Source: Parelaphostrongylus tenuis
Lineage: Eukaryota > Nematoda > Chromadorea > Rhabditida > Metastrongylidae
NCBI GenBank assembly: GCA_019055375.1
Contig: JAHQIW010005082.1
Coordinates: 124,001 to 188,000, forward strand
DNA length: 64,000 bases
Reading direction: 5' to 3'
A model generated the notes under the pieces. It ran no database searches. It was not told the origin of the DNA and saw only the letters and a list, made by a program, of their open reading frames with translations. Positions 33,441-46,824 of this stretch are shown here, one piece after another (within the stretch, counting starts at the first letter, position 1; every line of letters starts with the position of its first letter). Position numbers and translations under genes: made by a program.

Positions 33441-36400
33441 TTTTTACGAATGAAAGCAAAGAAAATTTTTTGAAACGTGATTTATTTTTTACAGCACTGT
33501 CATCTCTGTTCATTGGGCAGATTCCAGCCCTTTCGCTTTCCATTCGTTTACTCGCATTATTTTCCTCCACAACGTCTTTAGAACCTTTCATTTTTGCTTC
33601 TGCTGCCGACAGAGAACTTCATCTTTTCCACGAATCTCGTCGAAAGTCGGTTGAGATGATTCTTCTTGGAGTCTTAGAAGTAGCCGAACTGAGACGTTCA
33701 GATGATCGATTACAAGGGAGTGCTGAATAGGGGATCGAACCGGGTCCTGCTTATCACCATCGTTTCTGATATACCACACAACTACCCAGTGTGATTTCGC
33801 GTCTTTGGAATGTTCTACATTGTGGCCGAATTCCTTGTTTTCTTGTGAAAAAAGGTTCTGCGCTATCATTAGTGTGAAGTAGCTATATTGTGGAGTGATC
33901 ATCCGCCATTCAACACTTAGAAATTGGAAAAGATACCTCAACAGAACGCTCCAGGGATTGTTTTGATTCCTAGACTGATTCTAGTTTGAATATCATATTC
34001 CTCATGCAATTTAAGTGGCCCAGTTTTTTCAGGGACGACAGGGTTTCTAATATGACTTAAATAAATGATCACACTTCCTTCAAATTACTCTCCAGTTGTG
34101 GCCGTGGCTGACTAGGCATGCCTAGTAACTTAATTTTTGTAAGCTCGAGGAATTAGTACCGTTATTTTATAAAAGCCATCGGGTACGTTTCGTATAGAGC
34201 CGCGCGACGTCAGATCACTCAGCTTTGTAGTGGTGGCGCCACAATCGTGGGAAGGCATGCATACGCAGAAATTCAAGTGCCGTCAGCTTGCGACTGCCGC
34301 GCAAGCCTTGGCTGACGGCATCTGCCTATCGGCAATGATCCTTGAAAATTTGAAATTGGTTTTCTTTTTACTCTCTGTGGCGTTAGATATGTCTTTCGGT
34401 ACTTCTGGGCGAGTGGATTGTGATGCTCGGGACGGTTCGAACGTTTCTTCTCCCTCCAACGCTCCCGGAACACTATCCGGCGTTCAACCACGAACTCCTT
34501 AGCTTTGTTATCCTCGAGACTGCCACATGTGCACGACCAGCATTCCACGACATTCACGAATAGGACACTTTCTTGTTCACTTTACTGACCAGTATCACAG
34601 TTTTTTTTTCTATTGTGCCCGAGTCCAGTAATTCTAATACTCAGATCATTTTACCGTCTATTTCGTGAACGTAATAGAATACTGATCGAGCACATATCCT
34701 TGTAATCTTGAGGAAATCAAATTTGGCCGTTATCTGTTGAAGTGTCAGTATTTATTTCTTCCTTCATATACACTTATGTCAATTATAACTGCGGATTGTT
34801 CCCTATCCGACCATTCGATTGTTCCGTTTCGAACAGTCTTTTTCACTAAAAATATCCAAGAACGACATTTCTTCAACTTGAGGGGTTTTTCAAGCAGCAC
34901 AAACAAAATGCATATGATGACGAGGGTCTCTTCACAATAACGAAGCATTTCGATGGGTTTCCGTTTCTTGAGCTCTGTGGAGGAGTCGTTGCAAGATTAA
35001 TGATTCTGAGTCGAGCCAGATTCCCCCACTCTCTGGAAGCTATTAGGTCTATGCTTCGAATAGTTGGTAAATGTTCTGGAGACATTAGCCTTTAGCTATT
35101 TCTTTCTTGCTATACGTAGTGCTAGAAGAAGCAAGGGTACTAATCTTCGCATGTCTCATTCATTTGGTCACCGAAAAAGATAGCAATTGCCGCGTGTTCA
35201 TTCATGCGAAGTTTCTCCGGTATGAGCGATTTTTCCTGTTCAGGTCGAGAATTATAGTGTATGGTACGAGTATGTGACAAAAATAATCTGGCTTTTGCTG
35301 CTTTGATCACTCGGTTTGGCTTAGACGTCGGTATCACGAACTGCTACTTTTGATTGCTATGGTAGTAAGATTATGAAATCACGGCGCTAACGTTAAGGAT
35401 ATCGGCCAATGCCCTTTCTTGTTCAAGTTGAATATGTAACGTTTTGGATACGTCTGCTTTTCTCTGTTTTATAGTTGTTTTCATTCCCACAACGACGAAT
35501 GTCAATTTTTTATTTCATCATGATAAACCAGTTCTTCATAAAATATACCATATCTGTACGGGGCGTGCGGAGTGCGGGTCGGTGGTGGGTGGACTGTTTC
35601 GAATGGAGCTGGTGGCCTCGTGCCGATCTTTACATTGAAAGACCTCTGAACGTTAGTCACATTATGTGATAACTTCAAACGGTAATTTTGATTGCAGCCC
35701 TTGCCTTCGTCGTGACGAAGTCGAGCTCCGTTTTGAAGAAAGGGTTTTTTGTCCTTTGGACTTGTGCAGGCTTTCGCAAAACCTAAAATAATGTGAAAAT
35801 ACCCAAATGTAGAGAATATCTACTATGATCAATACGAAAATACACTTGTCAAACATTAGTATATCAAGAAGGAGTTCAAGGCACTCTTCTCATACCCATG
35901 CAAGTTGCCTTGCCGAAGCTCCATTTTTTTTTCTTATCGCGTCCGTCCATCCTCATTTCGCCGAGCGCCTCTGCCTCATGTCTGAAGAGAATGCTTGAAG
36001 AAACCCTTTTTAGGATCTTAGTCGCTTCTTGGGTACTAGATATGATATGCACATACGCACTAAACACTACCAACCAGTACAATGATTATTTTCAAAAAAT
36101 GCGCGAACGATGATAATCAAAAAGTGCCGAATGACGGTTGAAAATAGCCGTTCAAATTAGATCATCACCCTGTTCAGTGTGTGCTTAGAGGTGGAATGAA
36201 TCGTATTTGCGGGAAATCGTGTAGAATGAGGGCGAGGCAGATGCGGGCGATAGTGATAGGACGGCTCCCTTTCAATAAATGAGTGTGAGGCTATGTATTG
36301 TGTATATTGGGTAGTCATTAGTTGAATAATTAATGATGCACGCTATCAGGAAGCAATGTGCCATTGTGGTGGTTCGAACCTATCACGCGGCACTCTCCAA

Positions 36401-37489
36401 ACAATTACGTGGGGACGCCGTGGCCTAGTTATTCCGAAGGTTGCCACAAAGATCAGTAGGCCAATATTCTGCGGCCTTCACGATGAAGACGTTTTTCTCA
36501 AGCTACGGTCGAATAACACGCATAGTTTTTGAATGTCTGAGCCAATTTATGAATGGAAACAAATCAAATGATAGAACTACTGGTATTCGCGCAATGAATG
36601 TGTGATAGCGGGTCTCGTAAAATCAGATAAATATGTAAAAATTTTGACAACTATCTGCGGTTCGTTGCACAGGTAGCCGTTCAGATACTTAGGTCACTCT
36701 CTTGGGGGCTTTTTCTCTACAAAGATTAAGCAGTAGATTGGTTGATGTCGTACCTCTGATGTTCTCAAATTCAGCTCTCAACGGACCGTCACATTGAACC
36801 ATTGAACGATAGAGCTTCTCGTGTTGGTTCATGCTTAAGAAATGCGCCGGCCTTCATCGATCTAGCATCGTTTAGTGTGAATGAATACATGACATTTACG
36901 ATAACCCGTAGGGTCTTATCGGTATACCAAGTTAGTCCGATATCCCGCTAAACTAGTCTGTTATCATTCATCGAATGCAGAATGATGGAAGGCTTGATTA
37001 GCCTTAGATTCAGGATCGAGCCGTCAGGAACTTGAGTAAGGCATATGAAATGATAGGCCAAAGTTTTTTCTTCTACAGTTTTAGCACAGAAAACAGACTT
37101 TTCTACGAAGCGGGGAAAAAGTTCCAAGGAGCGAAAATACGCGCCATAATGCATCCGAGTGTATAAATATTATTTCGCTGCTACAATTCATCAAAATGAA
37201 TTTTTTTTTAAACAACCAGTGTTGGATTCGCGAAGACATAAGTTATCAAATGATTGCTGAAGTGTGAGGAAAAAGCGGAATTAACTGCGTGACCAATGGC
37301 TCTCGTCAACTTGTTAATTCTTTTCTGACATTACTGTGGCATTAGCGGTTTTTATTGTCTTTATCCAGCGTATCGCTATCGTTAAGATCTGCTTTCTTTG
37401 GTGATGGTACACGAATTTGTTAAAACATTGTCAAAATAACTGACATTATTTCATCACTTCGTTTGACTCGTATTATTTCTGTTACTCGT

Positions 37490-37800
37490 TTGTTGGCTCC
37501 TGTATGGGCTGGGTGTCCGCTGTCAGTGGATTTGATACGATGTTCCGCATTGATCGAACAATCGCGTTGGCGCGTTACACATGTGAAGTGCAGTTTTTGT
37601 TATTTAATTTGTGATTTTTTTCCACTTTGAAAAACTGTAAGTAGTTTTCGTCTGCAAGTTTATATGCTTTTCGTGCTTTCTGCGAGGTGGTAGTTTGAGG
37701 GTGTGGCCAATGTGTAGCTAATTCATTTTTAATGCTAACGCGTCTTTTTTGGGTCTTTTCATATACCGGCCACGTAGTTAAGTATAGATTCAAGCTTTCG
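37490..37800 (+). repeat. R4 repeat copy
   Basis: Shares GTGGATTTGATACGATG, TTACACATGTGAAGTGCAG and TTTCCACTTTGAAAAACTG with the R4 copies at 30.8 kb and 50.2 kb. It fills the gap between blocks C and D2. Confidence 0.45.
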
Positions 37801-38494
37801 AATGGTTGTCATAAGTGCAATGCAGAGTCCTTGTTCAGCGAGAGTGGCCGTTTCTCCATTCGTGCCATTTAACGGAAAACAATTCTTGTGTCCTGATTTT
37901 TTTGTGTACTTATTCAGCAGACATGTAAGGTCATTTCAACGACAATTCTTATCACGTAATTTATTTTCATATTGTACCAAATGGGTCGAGGCAAACTGAG
38001 AATAGTACGTGGCGCATCCTTAAGGGATTAATCAACGCCGAGAGCTTTATAACACTGCTGGCTTTATATTCAAGAATGTTGAGTGATGGCGAAAATTTAA
38101 CCTCGGGCGGAAGTTGAATCCACTTCTCACCGTACCGATAGTTCATAGCCGCGTAGCTTGTTATCATTGGTGAGACTATCTTATATAGTGATGTGTGCAC
38201 GACGCATTCTTGGATCGATCTCAGATAATGTTATTCTTGTGTAACAGGCGAAAGACACTAGTTTCTGAATCGTTGTCTATCAGGTCTATTCGCCTACCGA
38301 ATAGGGTGAGACGGAGGTTCAATTCTCGTGCCTAAGTCCAAACTTTTGTATATCGCTCAACCGTTTGCGGAGAGTGAGGGATTTCTCGACCTCTCAAGTC
38401 GTCCTCCCCGTTCCAACGGCTACAAAGATTGGAGCTTGTCGTCAAGACAAATGCGGTTAGTCATAGATCTCAAAGAAACATTGTGCCAATAAGT

Positions 38495-40689
38495 ATTGGA
38501 ACATCCTTCAGTGAAACTTCTAGAAAGATAATTCAAGTGAAATGATCGCGAATGCTTTCCAAAATTTCACATTTTTTACGAGGGAAACCGCATTGTTGCC
38601 TGAAAGATCGTATTACTAGCTGTTATTGAACATTTTTTGAAATTTTGACCTTTGCGTCCGGCAGCATAGTCGACATCGCAAGCGACGCGTGATTTCCGAT
38701 GTTTAATGTGAATTTTTATTTGTTTTTCTTTGTTTCTTTTTTTCTTTGGAGAGCCTTAGGGCTTTTTGTATTACTCTGATGGAACATAATTTCTTCCACA
38801 CGCTCATGAACTTTTTGTGCATATATAACTCATATGCAAACAAAGTTCGAATGTGAAAAGTAATTTTGTTTCCGCTCTCAAAGCGCACTATAAAGACCTT
38901 TGCGAAAACCAGTTTTAGCTCCAGAATCGTCATGATATGGGCTATTGAATGAGTATCAGTACATTTTCGTAAACAGCAAAGCATAGGCCCTAGTCGAGCA
39001 AACGAAAGAAGTCGAGTGCGGAACATAACTTTATTTTAGCTACCACAGCGCATTACAGAGACCTTTTTTTTAAAAAAAATGAGCAAAGTGTTCAAATTGT
39101 CGAGATTTAAGTTCTTGAATTAGTACTAAAAATCCAGAGAAAAAGCTTTGTACAAGGATGAAAGACCTCTGAAAGTTGAGGAGTCGAAATACCCCTCACC
39201 GTCCGCAGAGGGTTAATTAAGTTTTTGTGGCCATGTTTCTAAGAAAGTTCTTCAGTTGTTCTGCTTATAATGAAAGGTAACGTTTTGCAATCGAAATTCA
39301 TTTTTTCAGCTTCACAGCTGGTCTTTCGGTATTATGTTGAAAATTTTTGATTTCAAGCAGACTTTTCGATGCGAAAAATTGAATATCACTGTAGGGACTT
39401 CTACAAAACTATTTTTGGTGGAAGGAGCTCCCAGTTGTCCTAAAAGTCTTTATTTTTGGTTACGAATTCTGTAGAATATAGTGAGGCTTTATGGAATGTA
39501 GTCGTGATTCTTCAGTTTTTTTCCAGAAAAGAGCCTTTTCACCGGCCTGTTAGTAATGATTCGATAGCTTGTGAAATGGAGATCTCAGTATTGCGCCCGC
39601 TTTCTGAGAAAATCCTCAAAATACTCTGTACTAAAAGAATGAAGATTACGGAATTAAGTTTTGTGTATATCTTTACAGTGGTCCTAACCGCTAACTATTG
39701 CTGTGTATGGGCATTGCGTGCAGTATAGAGTATCATACCTGACAAACAGTTTGTCCTTTCTTGGTTGTTTTGGTATTTTCAACCAAAGGTAGTCCTATTG
39801 AAGTCTCTTGTACTATATTTCCTCATTTCCTTAAAATTGAACCCTTTTTAATGATGACAGGAATTTGAATTATACAAGGTAACTATATTGCGATTGACGC
39901 GATCCTCTCCAGCGTCATTCACATCCGTCCGAGCCGCCCGCCAGCCGAAAATAGCCGCCGTTCTTAAAGAGTTAATATTATTGAATACATAATTATAGCA
40001 GAATAACCTACAAGCATTCGACCCCAGGCGAGAAGTGAACTCGCGTTTCACTCATACCTCGGTTTCCGTTTCTGATCAATTTTATGGTAACGTATAGTAT
40101 CGTACGTATCCCAGACATCAATTTTGCAGAGATGGATGAATATGTATTAGGCCTTGAATTGTAATAATTTTTTGTTATACTTTCCTCAGACAGTATTATG
40201 TTGCTGAAACTATACATCTGAAAGTGTTAGGTGATATGGAAAACGCTCGACATAAATAAAGAAAGCTATAGTTTTTATAATGGAGGAGTGCGAGCAAAAC
40301 CGTAGCCTCAGTGATGTAGTGGTAGTACGCGCTTTTGTGGCACGTAGGGAACGCGCGCTCAACTCTCATCTGAGATCGAGCATTTTGTATATCACTCGAT
40401 ACTTTCAGATGTTCAATTTCAGCTCCGTAACGTTCCTCAATGGTATCAAAACAAAAATTCTTAGTTTTCACGACTTAATTCATATTCATATTAATGTTCA
40501 TCTCTATCAATTAATGTTTGTGATGCCCATGGCCACTATTAGTTACGATCAAATTGATCACTGTTTACTAGCGTTTTATATCTAAAGCTTCTTTAGCTAA
40601 TCGTTTCAGGTGCACTACGGCATTTTTGTCCTTGATCTTGCTAGTAAAGACGCTGATGATTGGGTTGAAACATTTGCGGATATGTACAG
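38495..40689 (+). pseudogene. decayed paralogue of the D1 spliced gene (block D2)
   Basis: Counterparts of the D1 exons are in the same order on the plus strand: c' about 38,495-38,600, a' 40,075-40,160 and b' 40,610-40,689. In c' the Cys of the D1 frame is replaced by TAG and the donor is lost. In a' the acceptor TTTCAG has become TTTCTG and the frame has an early stop. In b' a 4-base deletion (80 against 84 bases) shifts the frame, although both splice sites survive. The introns align too, including the AT-rich stretch before a'. This is a pseudogene made by duplication, not a processed copy, because the introns are present. Confidence 0.5.
40300..40430 (+). mobile_element. SINE S2 in D2
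   Basis: GCCTCAGTGATGTAGTGGTA head, GCGCTCAACTCTCATCTG, tail ATCACTCGATACTTTCAG. It lies between decayed exons a' and b'. Confidence 0.5.
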
Positions 40690-41589
40690 GTACTGTGAAT
40701 CTTGAATTCAAAGGTTCATGAAGTTTATATTATTGGAGTGGCAACTGAGTGATTGCGGAATAATACAAGAGTTCCAAAATTTTTTGCAAAAGAAAGAAAA
40801 TCTGGTGAAAGAGCGGAAATAGCGCATCGACTTTATGTCCATCCCCTAGGGGTTAATTATTGCTGATTTTCTTCACACTTTGTGTCCACGAAATCTTCGA
40901 TCTCTTCAGAATAAGCAGTTGGAAGCAATTCTCACTAAGATGTTAGAAATTCTCACCTGAAACGATACGCCCTCCGTAGGCGTTTCTGCGTAGAGTCCCC
41001 ATTTCGACACTCTTGAGAAAAGGAATTTGCAACCGCACTCAACTTCCCTGCTCAGCATGCTTGGAGCGCAGTAGTTTGACAGAGCGATCTCAACCCACCA
41101 GTTTGATTACTTCACACATCAATCACATCTTGTTTAACGAACGCAGTGTGAACTCAAACATAATCAAGTTAAGGTAGAAGTACAATGACTACCACATCTT
41201 TGTAGCTTTTCTAGAAGCGACAATATGTAGCGAATGAAATGATTTGTCATCGATTTCGATGACTCGAATAAGGCGATTGCCTTTTTATTGGTTTTTTGAA
41301 AAACCACTCTCAATTGGAAAGCAATCGTTTCTGGACTTGCATTTATATTGGTCGAAAATTTCGACATCCTTAAGGATTTGAGCCGAGAAGTCAGCACAGG
41401 GACACTCAAAAGTCAAGGTTTGGAGGGAAAAAGATTATCCTTCGTTTCTGAAGTTTACATTATAAATAGATCCATGTTGTAATATTTCGTTCCCAGTCCA
41501 TGTGATCTACACCAGAACCCTCGTCATGATTAAGAAAACAAATTCGATACTTCTGGGTTATAAGAGAACTGATGGAGATTCGCCCTCAT

Positions 41590-42340
41590 TCGCTTAACAA
41601 GGATTTTTCATAAGAGTGTTAGTAATCATTGAAGGCTCAAAATTTCTGGCTGTAGCTCTACATAGTCGGTTTTTACTAAACACCTTTTTTATCACACTGT
41701 AAAATCCAAAATACGATATTTGGTATGTTTCACACGACGACGCGTTTTTTTTTTCTCGCTTATGTTTAGCTGGACGGATTCCTTCCTTAAACTGCTAGTA
41801 CCCTTTTGATAGCACAAGTATCGAAAAACTCAAAAATGTGTTTGCATTTTGGAAAAGCTCTCTTGTTAGCGCTGTAGGAAAAAGAAAAGATGTGTGTGTG
41901 TGTGTGCTTTGAACCTCGTGGGACAGAGCTCTTTCTAAGAGATTATTAATCATTCCATAGCATAAGTTTCAGTGATTCCAACGCTATGCTTATTTTCTGG
42001 GAAAGGCAGTTTCACTGTAGTACAACAGGGACAATAAAATCGAGTTTTACATATTCAAGAGCTTGTTTTCCGGCTAATCTACGCGTCGTGGGCGGGGTGA
42101 TCGATCGATTACCTAAAATAATGGACATTCGGGATACAACTTGTTATCCTAATCGCAATTATTTCTCCGCCCTGGAAGAAACTCCAAATAAAGAGATTTA
42201 TCCAGATACTACCAAAATTCCTCTACTTGTCCATATGCTTTTCGGTTTCCAGCGAATTATACTCGTGATAAAAGTGAAGGCACGTGGCGAGTGTAAAACA
42301 TAGTTTTATTCTGGATGCTACAGCACTATAAAAATACTTG
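41590..42340 (+). repeat. R4 repeat copy
   Basis: CATAAGAGTGTTAGTAATCA at the left, GAGCTCTTTCTAAGAGATTA in the middle and GGGGTGATCGATCGATTACC at the right follow the R4 order. Confidence 0.5.
41890..41907. repeat. (TG)n microsatellite
   Basis: A short run of TG dinucleotides within an R4 copy. Confidence 0.75.
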
Positions 42341-43267
42341 TTAATAATAAAAAAATAAAAAATAAGAACCAGTCATATAGAACACTGACCAGAGATTAGA
42401 GCTTTTCAATAATTACTGTTACCCTTAAAAAATTCTTGTACGACGGATAAGGTTGGATATTCGTTTTTCTCTCATAACCGCCAAGCACAGCAATTCCATT
42501 TTTGTTATTCAGGGCATACAGAATTGCTTCTGAGATTTCAAGTAAGGTGCATTACAGTTGACTGCACAAGCCTCGACGATGTCGGACGGTTATCGTAGAG
42601 ACGATGTCCAGCTTTTTAGGCGATGCTGGCATTCCACTGCTATCGTAGTGAATTCTAGTCATATTTTCAGCGTCGAATATCCGGCAGAAGACGATTTAAC
42701 GCGTTCGCGTGTTACAGAAGACATGTACGCTGCAGTATCCATGGGCGTTTGAACAGTCCTTCAAATTTCACTGTTTGAAAAATGCATGTTTAGATAAGCC
42801 AGTTTGCCCCTATTACAGGCATTGATTTTATTTATTGAAACGAATGCCTATTAATATCACACTCTAATCGATCTCAGAAAACACTATTCAAAATGTGTTA
42901 ACAAGTTTCCGCGAGTACAGTTTTTCAAACGCGCGGTACGTCAGGGTGTTTTGCGCGTTGCATTAGCAAAGTTCTTCAGTTACATTTTACCGTATTTGTA
43001 ATGTTAAATGTTTCGAAAAGCTCCCTGGCTTTGGCAGTGCCTGAGTATTGATCGGTATTTGATTAAGTCTTACTGAAGCCATATTCACGAAGAAGAGATT
43101 TGTTTCTCGTGCCCCACTCACGCTCAAAGAAACAAATGTCTTCAAATGCTCTCTAGGTGCATGTCTCTGACACAGATTTCGACACGATGAACAACCTAGG
43201 TCCACAGTTAAAGTTGAGCTAGCGAATGACGTATGAGACCGTAGGAGCAAGTAGAAGACAGTGAAGT

Positions 43268-43480
43268 GAGCAAAGGACACGAAACTCCGCCGTTTGGATT
43301 CCGCGATCCTTCCTGCCTTAAGGTACGTCTTTGATACATGGTCCTTTCTTATGCTTTCTAAGTAACTATATAACGCAACAGAAGCCATATCGGTACAACA
43401 TTTGCGCAAGCAAGCGACGAGTAGGATTACACAAATAGGTGGAAACTGTAAAGACTAAGATCTTAGAAGTTCGAGGAGAA
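43268..43480 (+). mobile_element. RTE-type LINE, C-terminal fragment
   Basis: The plus-strand frame reads LRRLDSAILPALRYVFDTWS, then NATEAISVQHLRKQATSRIT and DLRSSRRIK with stops in between. RTE elements have a conserved block of the type FDSTVLPALTYASETW followed by a helix and SRFTQV..RSSxLRQRSKI, in this order. Immediate surroundings show no other LINE sequence, so it is a short relic. Confidence 0.6.
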
Positions 43481-44439
43481 TCAAATGATTTTGTAGACCG
43501 CATGCCTAAAGTACAGTAGCTTTTGTTTTCATATAATCCAACGGCGCATCTATCACACTGTGCGGATCTCAGCACTTCTTGCCAGCGATTTGTTTCCTCG
43601 CATCTGTTCACCATAAACAAACACGATTCTAAATTTGGTTTTGATTACTGTTGGATTTTGGTCTCGCTCATGAATATCTCTTGAATGATAAATAAATAGA
43701 GTTCAATTTGAATTTTAGGCGAGATGGGGGCGTTTCACTCAATGCGACTTTATAAGAAGCGTCTAGATAGGTGTACCACTAATTTTTAGATCTAAAGAGA
43801 AGGAAGGTTTGATTGGCTTGGTCTTGGATGGAACCTGAGTTGTGTAGGTACTCAGCAGCATCACTACCATTGTGTCACTCGTGTTCCCACAATCTAATCA
43901 ATTCCGGTAATATTAGGAGGTTCCAGTGAATTGAGAATATATCGAAACACAAAATAGAATTCATTTCAGAGCACGAAGTGAAGTTATTTGCATGCTTCAC
44001 TCAGCATCGGTGACATTTCATTTTTTGACTTTTAGTCAAATGTAATACACATTGTTCTTAGCAAATATGCAGTGCCAATGCTTTCTAGAAATTAGCTGCA
44101 ATAAGTATTCAATCTGAATCAACATATACGCCAACCGTTAATTCTACGGAGACTAATAAAGGAGTGCGACTCTCAAGCAACTTAAACATTATAATGGTGG
44201 TTCCTTCAACTACAAACGGGAAACTTTTGACAGGAAAGCTTTTGGAAAATAAGAATGGAACTAGCTTTAGTTCTTTCGTTTAGCGATTTAGTACTGTTCG
44301 GTTTAAACCCTATGTTGAGTCTAAAATCAGTTTATCTGCTTCCATCGATTCCATGCGACAATCGTGACTGATTACAGCTAGTAGACATGTGGAAGGCAAC
44401 GAATCAATTGTTGCGAAACAAACAATGAAAGCGTTGATG

Positions 44440-45080
44440 AATGAAAACGGCGATTTTCTAATAATAACTGATATTTTTGGTAATCACGTAACTTACAAAG
44501 TTGATAATGTACAATTCCGTCATCGGAAAGGGTTTTGAAGAAACATTTTTCGCTGGACATGAAGTTTTCCGCAAATTGTTAATAATTCGAAAGCATAAAT
44601 TATTGTCGACCCAAAAATGTACTTGCTTCTCATAAAAGCCTTCTTGCAGCGTTATAGCAATAGAAGTAAATTTACGTTTCACACACGATGCACGCTATCA
44701 TGACTATATTTCGGTGGATAGAGCTCTTTCTCCAAGCAATCATTAACCAATATACAGCGGAAATTCGGCAATTTCGAAAGTCTACTTGTTCTCATGTATG
44801 GTTTTCTTACAGCGCTATAGCGGAGAAAATGGAATTGTGTTTCACACACGCGTTTTTTCACAGGACAGAGCTTATTCGACAAACTGTCAGTAGTCATTCA
44901 ACAACGTAAGTTTCGCCGATTCCGAAATCGTGCATGTTTTGTGAAAAGATCGTTCTACTACATTATAGCAGGCAAGATAAGATTGAGTTTTAGATACGTT
45001 AGACATTGCTGGTCGGCTGTGGTGTGGATGGATCTAGATCGACACCGCGATCAAAGGACCGTGCTAGCGCAATATCGTTC
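44440..45080 (+). repeat. R4 repeats, two partial units in tandem
   Basis: Two units of about 180 bases: the first with TTCGAAAGCATAAATTATTG and AGAGCTCTTTCTCCAAGCAA, the second with TTCGAAAGTCTACTTG and AGAGCTTATTCGACAAACTG, followed by the TAGATACGTTAGACATTGCT portion. Short frames over them look incidental. Confidence 0.45.
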
Positions 45081-45249
45081 GTGCCATCCCATCAAAAAAA
45101 GCATAACTGTGTTAATTATATATTTCAGTAAAAGCTTATATCGTTTCTTGCCAAGCGACGTAATGTTCTTTTTGTAGCCTTCAACAATGTTGAAATCCAT
45201 GACATTCATGCTGTTATTGAAGATGATTGGGAAATTCAGCAACAAAGAT

Positions 45250-46083
45250 TCCTTCCTTAATCATAATTTTTTTTTTTGAAAAGCCAAGAGATTGGTACGG
45301 AACTTGTAAAGAAAGGATCAGACATGGATAGCATTAAACAAAAAAAAAAACGAGCTCAAAGAAAGCATGAAATCTTATGAAAATATAGGCGTCGTGCTAC
45401 CTCAAATAAATCGCACGTTTGGTCATATCGTAATATTTTAATCCCACTTGAATTAGGCATTAAGGAAAACGAGTATTATGGGTTAACGACCTCATACATT
45501 CTCATAAGATGCACGAAGATCGGAGAAATGTTAGGCTGTTTTCTTTAGACCACTGAAACGGATGGCGATAAATTGCAGGCACAGATCAGCAATATTTGAA
45601 AGGCGAGCCGATGAAACCTTATATCAATTGTTCTTCTTTAACTCTGATCGCTGGTATTAGAGTGTCAGTTTCTGCGGTGTAAAATATAAAAATCAGCTAC
45701 AGATAATAAATTAAATTGTCATTCGGTCACCTTTGTAGGACAGTAACACATAATATACATACAGGCAGGTGGCTCAGATGAAAAAAATCACACCTATAGA
45801 AAATAATGAAATAGTTGCCGCTCAACGCTCCCATTAATATGATCTTAAGTGCAGATGGTAGATACAAGCTAATGCAAGAAATAATTTGGAATTCTAATGA
45901 AAATTGGTAGAATCCTTTGAAAAATTAGACGCGAGCATACCCAATTTTCATAATTTAATGTTTCTATATAGCAGGAAAATAGTAAATCACTGCGCATGCC
46001 TGTTGTTAATATCTTTCCACATTTTCATAAAAAGGTAATGTGAAAAGTCTTAGTAAGCGTGCTGATAATACTATGAGTCATAA
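45250..46083. other. stretch with no supported feature
   Basis: Low-complexity AT-rich DNA with A and T runs; no frame above 60 codons and no repeat match noticed. Confidence 0.5.
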
Positions 46084-46325
46084 AGGGCATGTGGCAAAGT
46101 AGTTAGAAGTGCACTGCGTGCACACGAGGTCAATGGTTCCATCTCGTGCTCGTAGTTCACCAAGCCATATATCCCTCCGCGGTCAGTAAATTGGCACCGG
46201 ACGGGTCGTAGATTGCCTGGGAGGATAAGCAGCACCGATTCTATTCAGCGAGAGGCTACCGTGAGTCATTGTAAAGGCCAGATATAAATTCAATCACCTC
46301 GAACAAAGTTAATTCCTTGACGACC
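46084..46325 (+). mobile_element. SINE S1
   Basis: The head GGGCATGTGGCAAAGTAGTT with B-box ATGGTTCCATCTCG, and the body GGATAAGCAGCACCGATTC with GTAAAGGCCAGAT. A related tail fragment reappears near 46,595-46,630 (GCGCATCCTCAGGAATTAAC). Confidence 0.6.
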
Positions 46326-46824
46326 AAGTTGAAACGTTGGCGCGGCATGGGACGCGGTCGCGCGGCTTACGCGACGAGCTAGAATCAGGATGCGGCAGTC
46401 TCCTAATGAAATTCCTACTATTATCGTAACTTAGAGGATTTTAATCTCCAACGAATCATCGAAGGAGATAGAAGAGAGGTTAATAAAGCTATTTGCAGTA
46501 GGAATCTTGTCGAATCGTCTCAGCCGCCGCGAGCACGTCTGACGCTAGGTACCGAAAACGGTATATATGGTCCTCAAGGAGTTAAAGATCGAAGACGGAT
46601 GCATGGCGCATCCTCAGGAATTAACTAATGCTGAGAACGGTATTCTGACGAACGTTAGCCGACATGAACCCTCTATGATACATCTCGTTGTCCGCTCTTT
46701 GTTGTACTGGGCTTTCGCTGCATTTTTGAGTCCATTCGATATATTATGGAACACAGGAGTCGTGACTCATGTTCGTGACGCAAACCTCTGCCTTATACTA
46801 ATAGTACTCAAAAGATCACAATAG

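Larger units (their letters stand above)
27285..37275 (-). repeat. inverted duplication arm C (about 10 kb)
   Basis: Inverted partner of block A, and direct partner of B from 31,250 rightward. It is the only copy without the chromodomain insert (empty site near 33,150-33,170) and the only one with the foldback MITE at 28.6-29.0 kb. B and C both end at the stretch ending near 25,740 and 37,275, about 400 bases further out than A. Confidence 0.75.
37970..40850 (-). repeat. inverted duplication arm D2 (about 2.9 kb)
   Basis: Inverted partner of D1, starting about 700 bases after block C ends. Several positions that are splice sites or sense codons in D1 are mutated here. Confidence 0.65.

Noticed and set aside
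38485..38510. AAGTATTGGAACA resembling a Tc1-type terminal repeat
   Set aside because: The same position in D1 is the start of exon c (GCAG/TGGAACATC), so the resemblance is accidental.
42987..43409. 140-codon minus-strand frame
   Set aside because: It lies antisense to an RTE C-terminal block on the plus strand, which explains the openness better.
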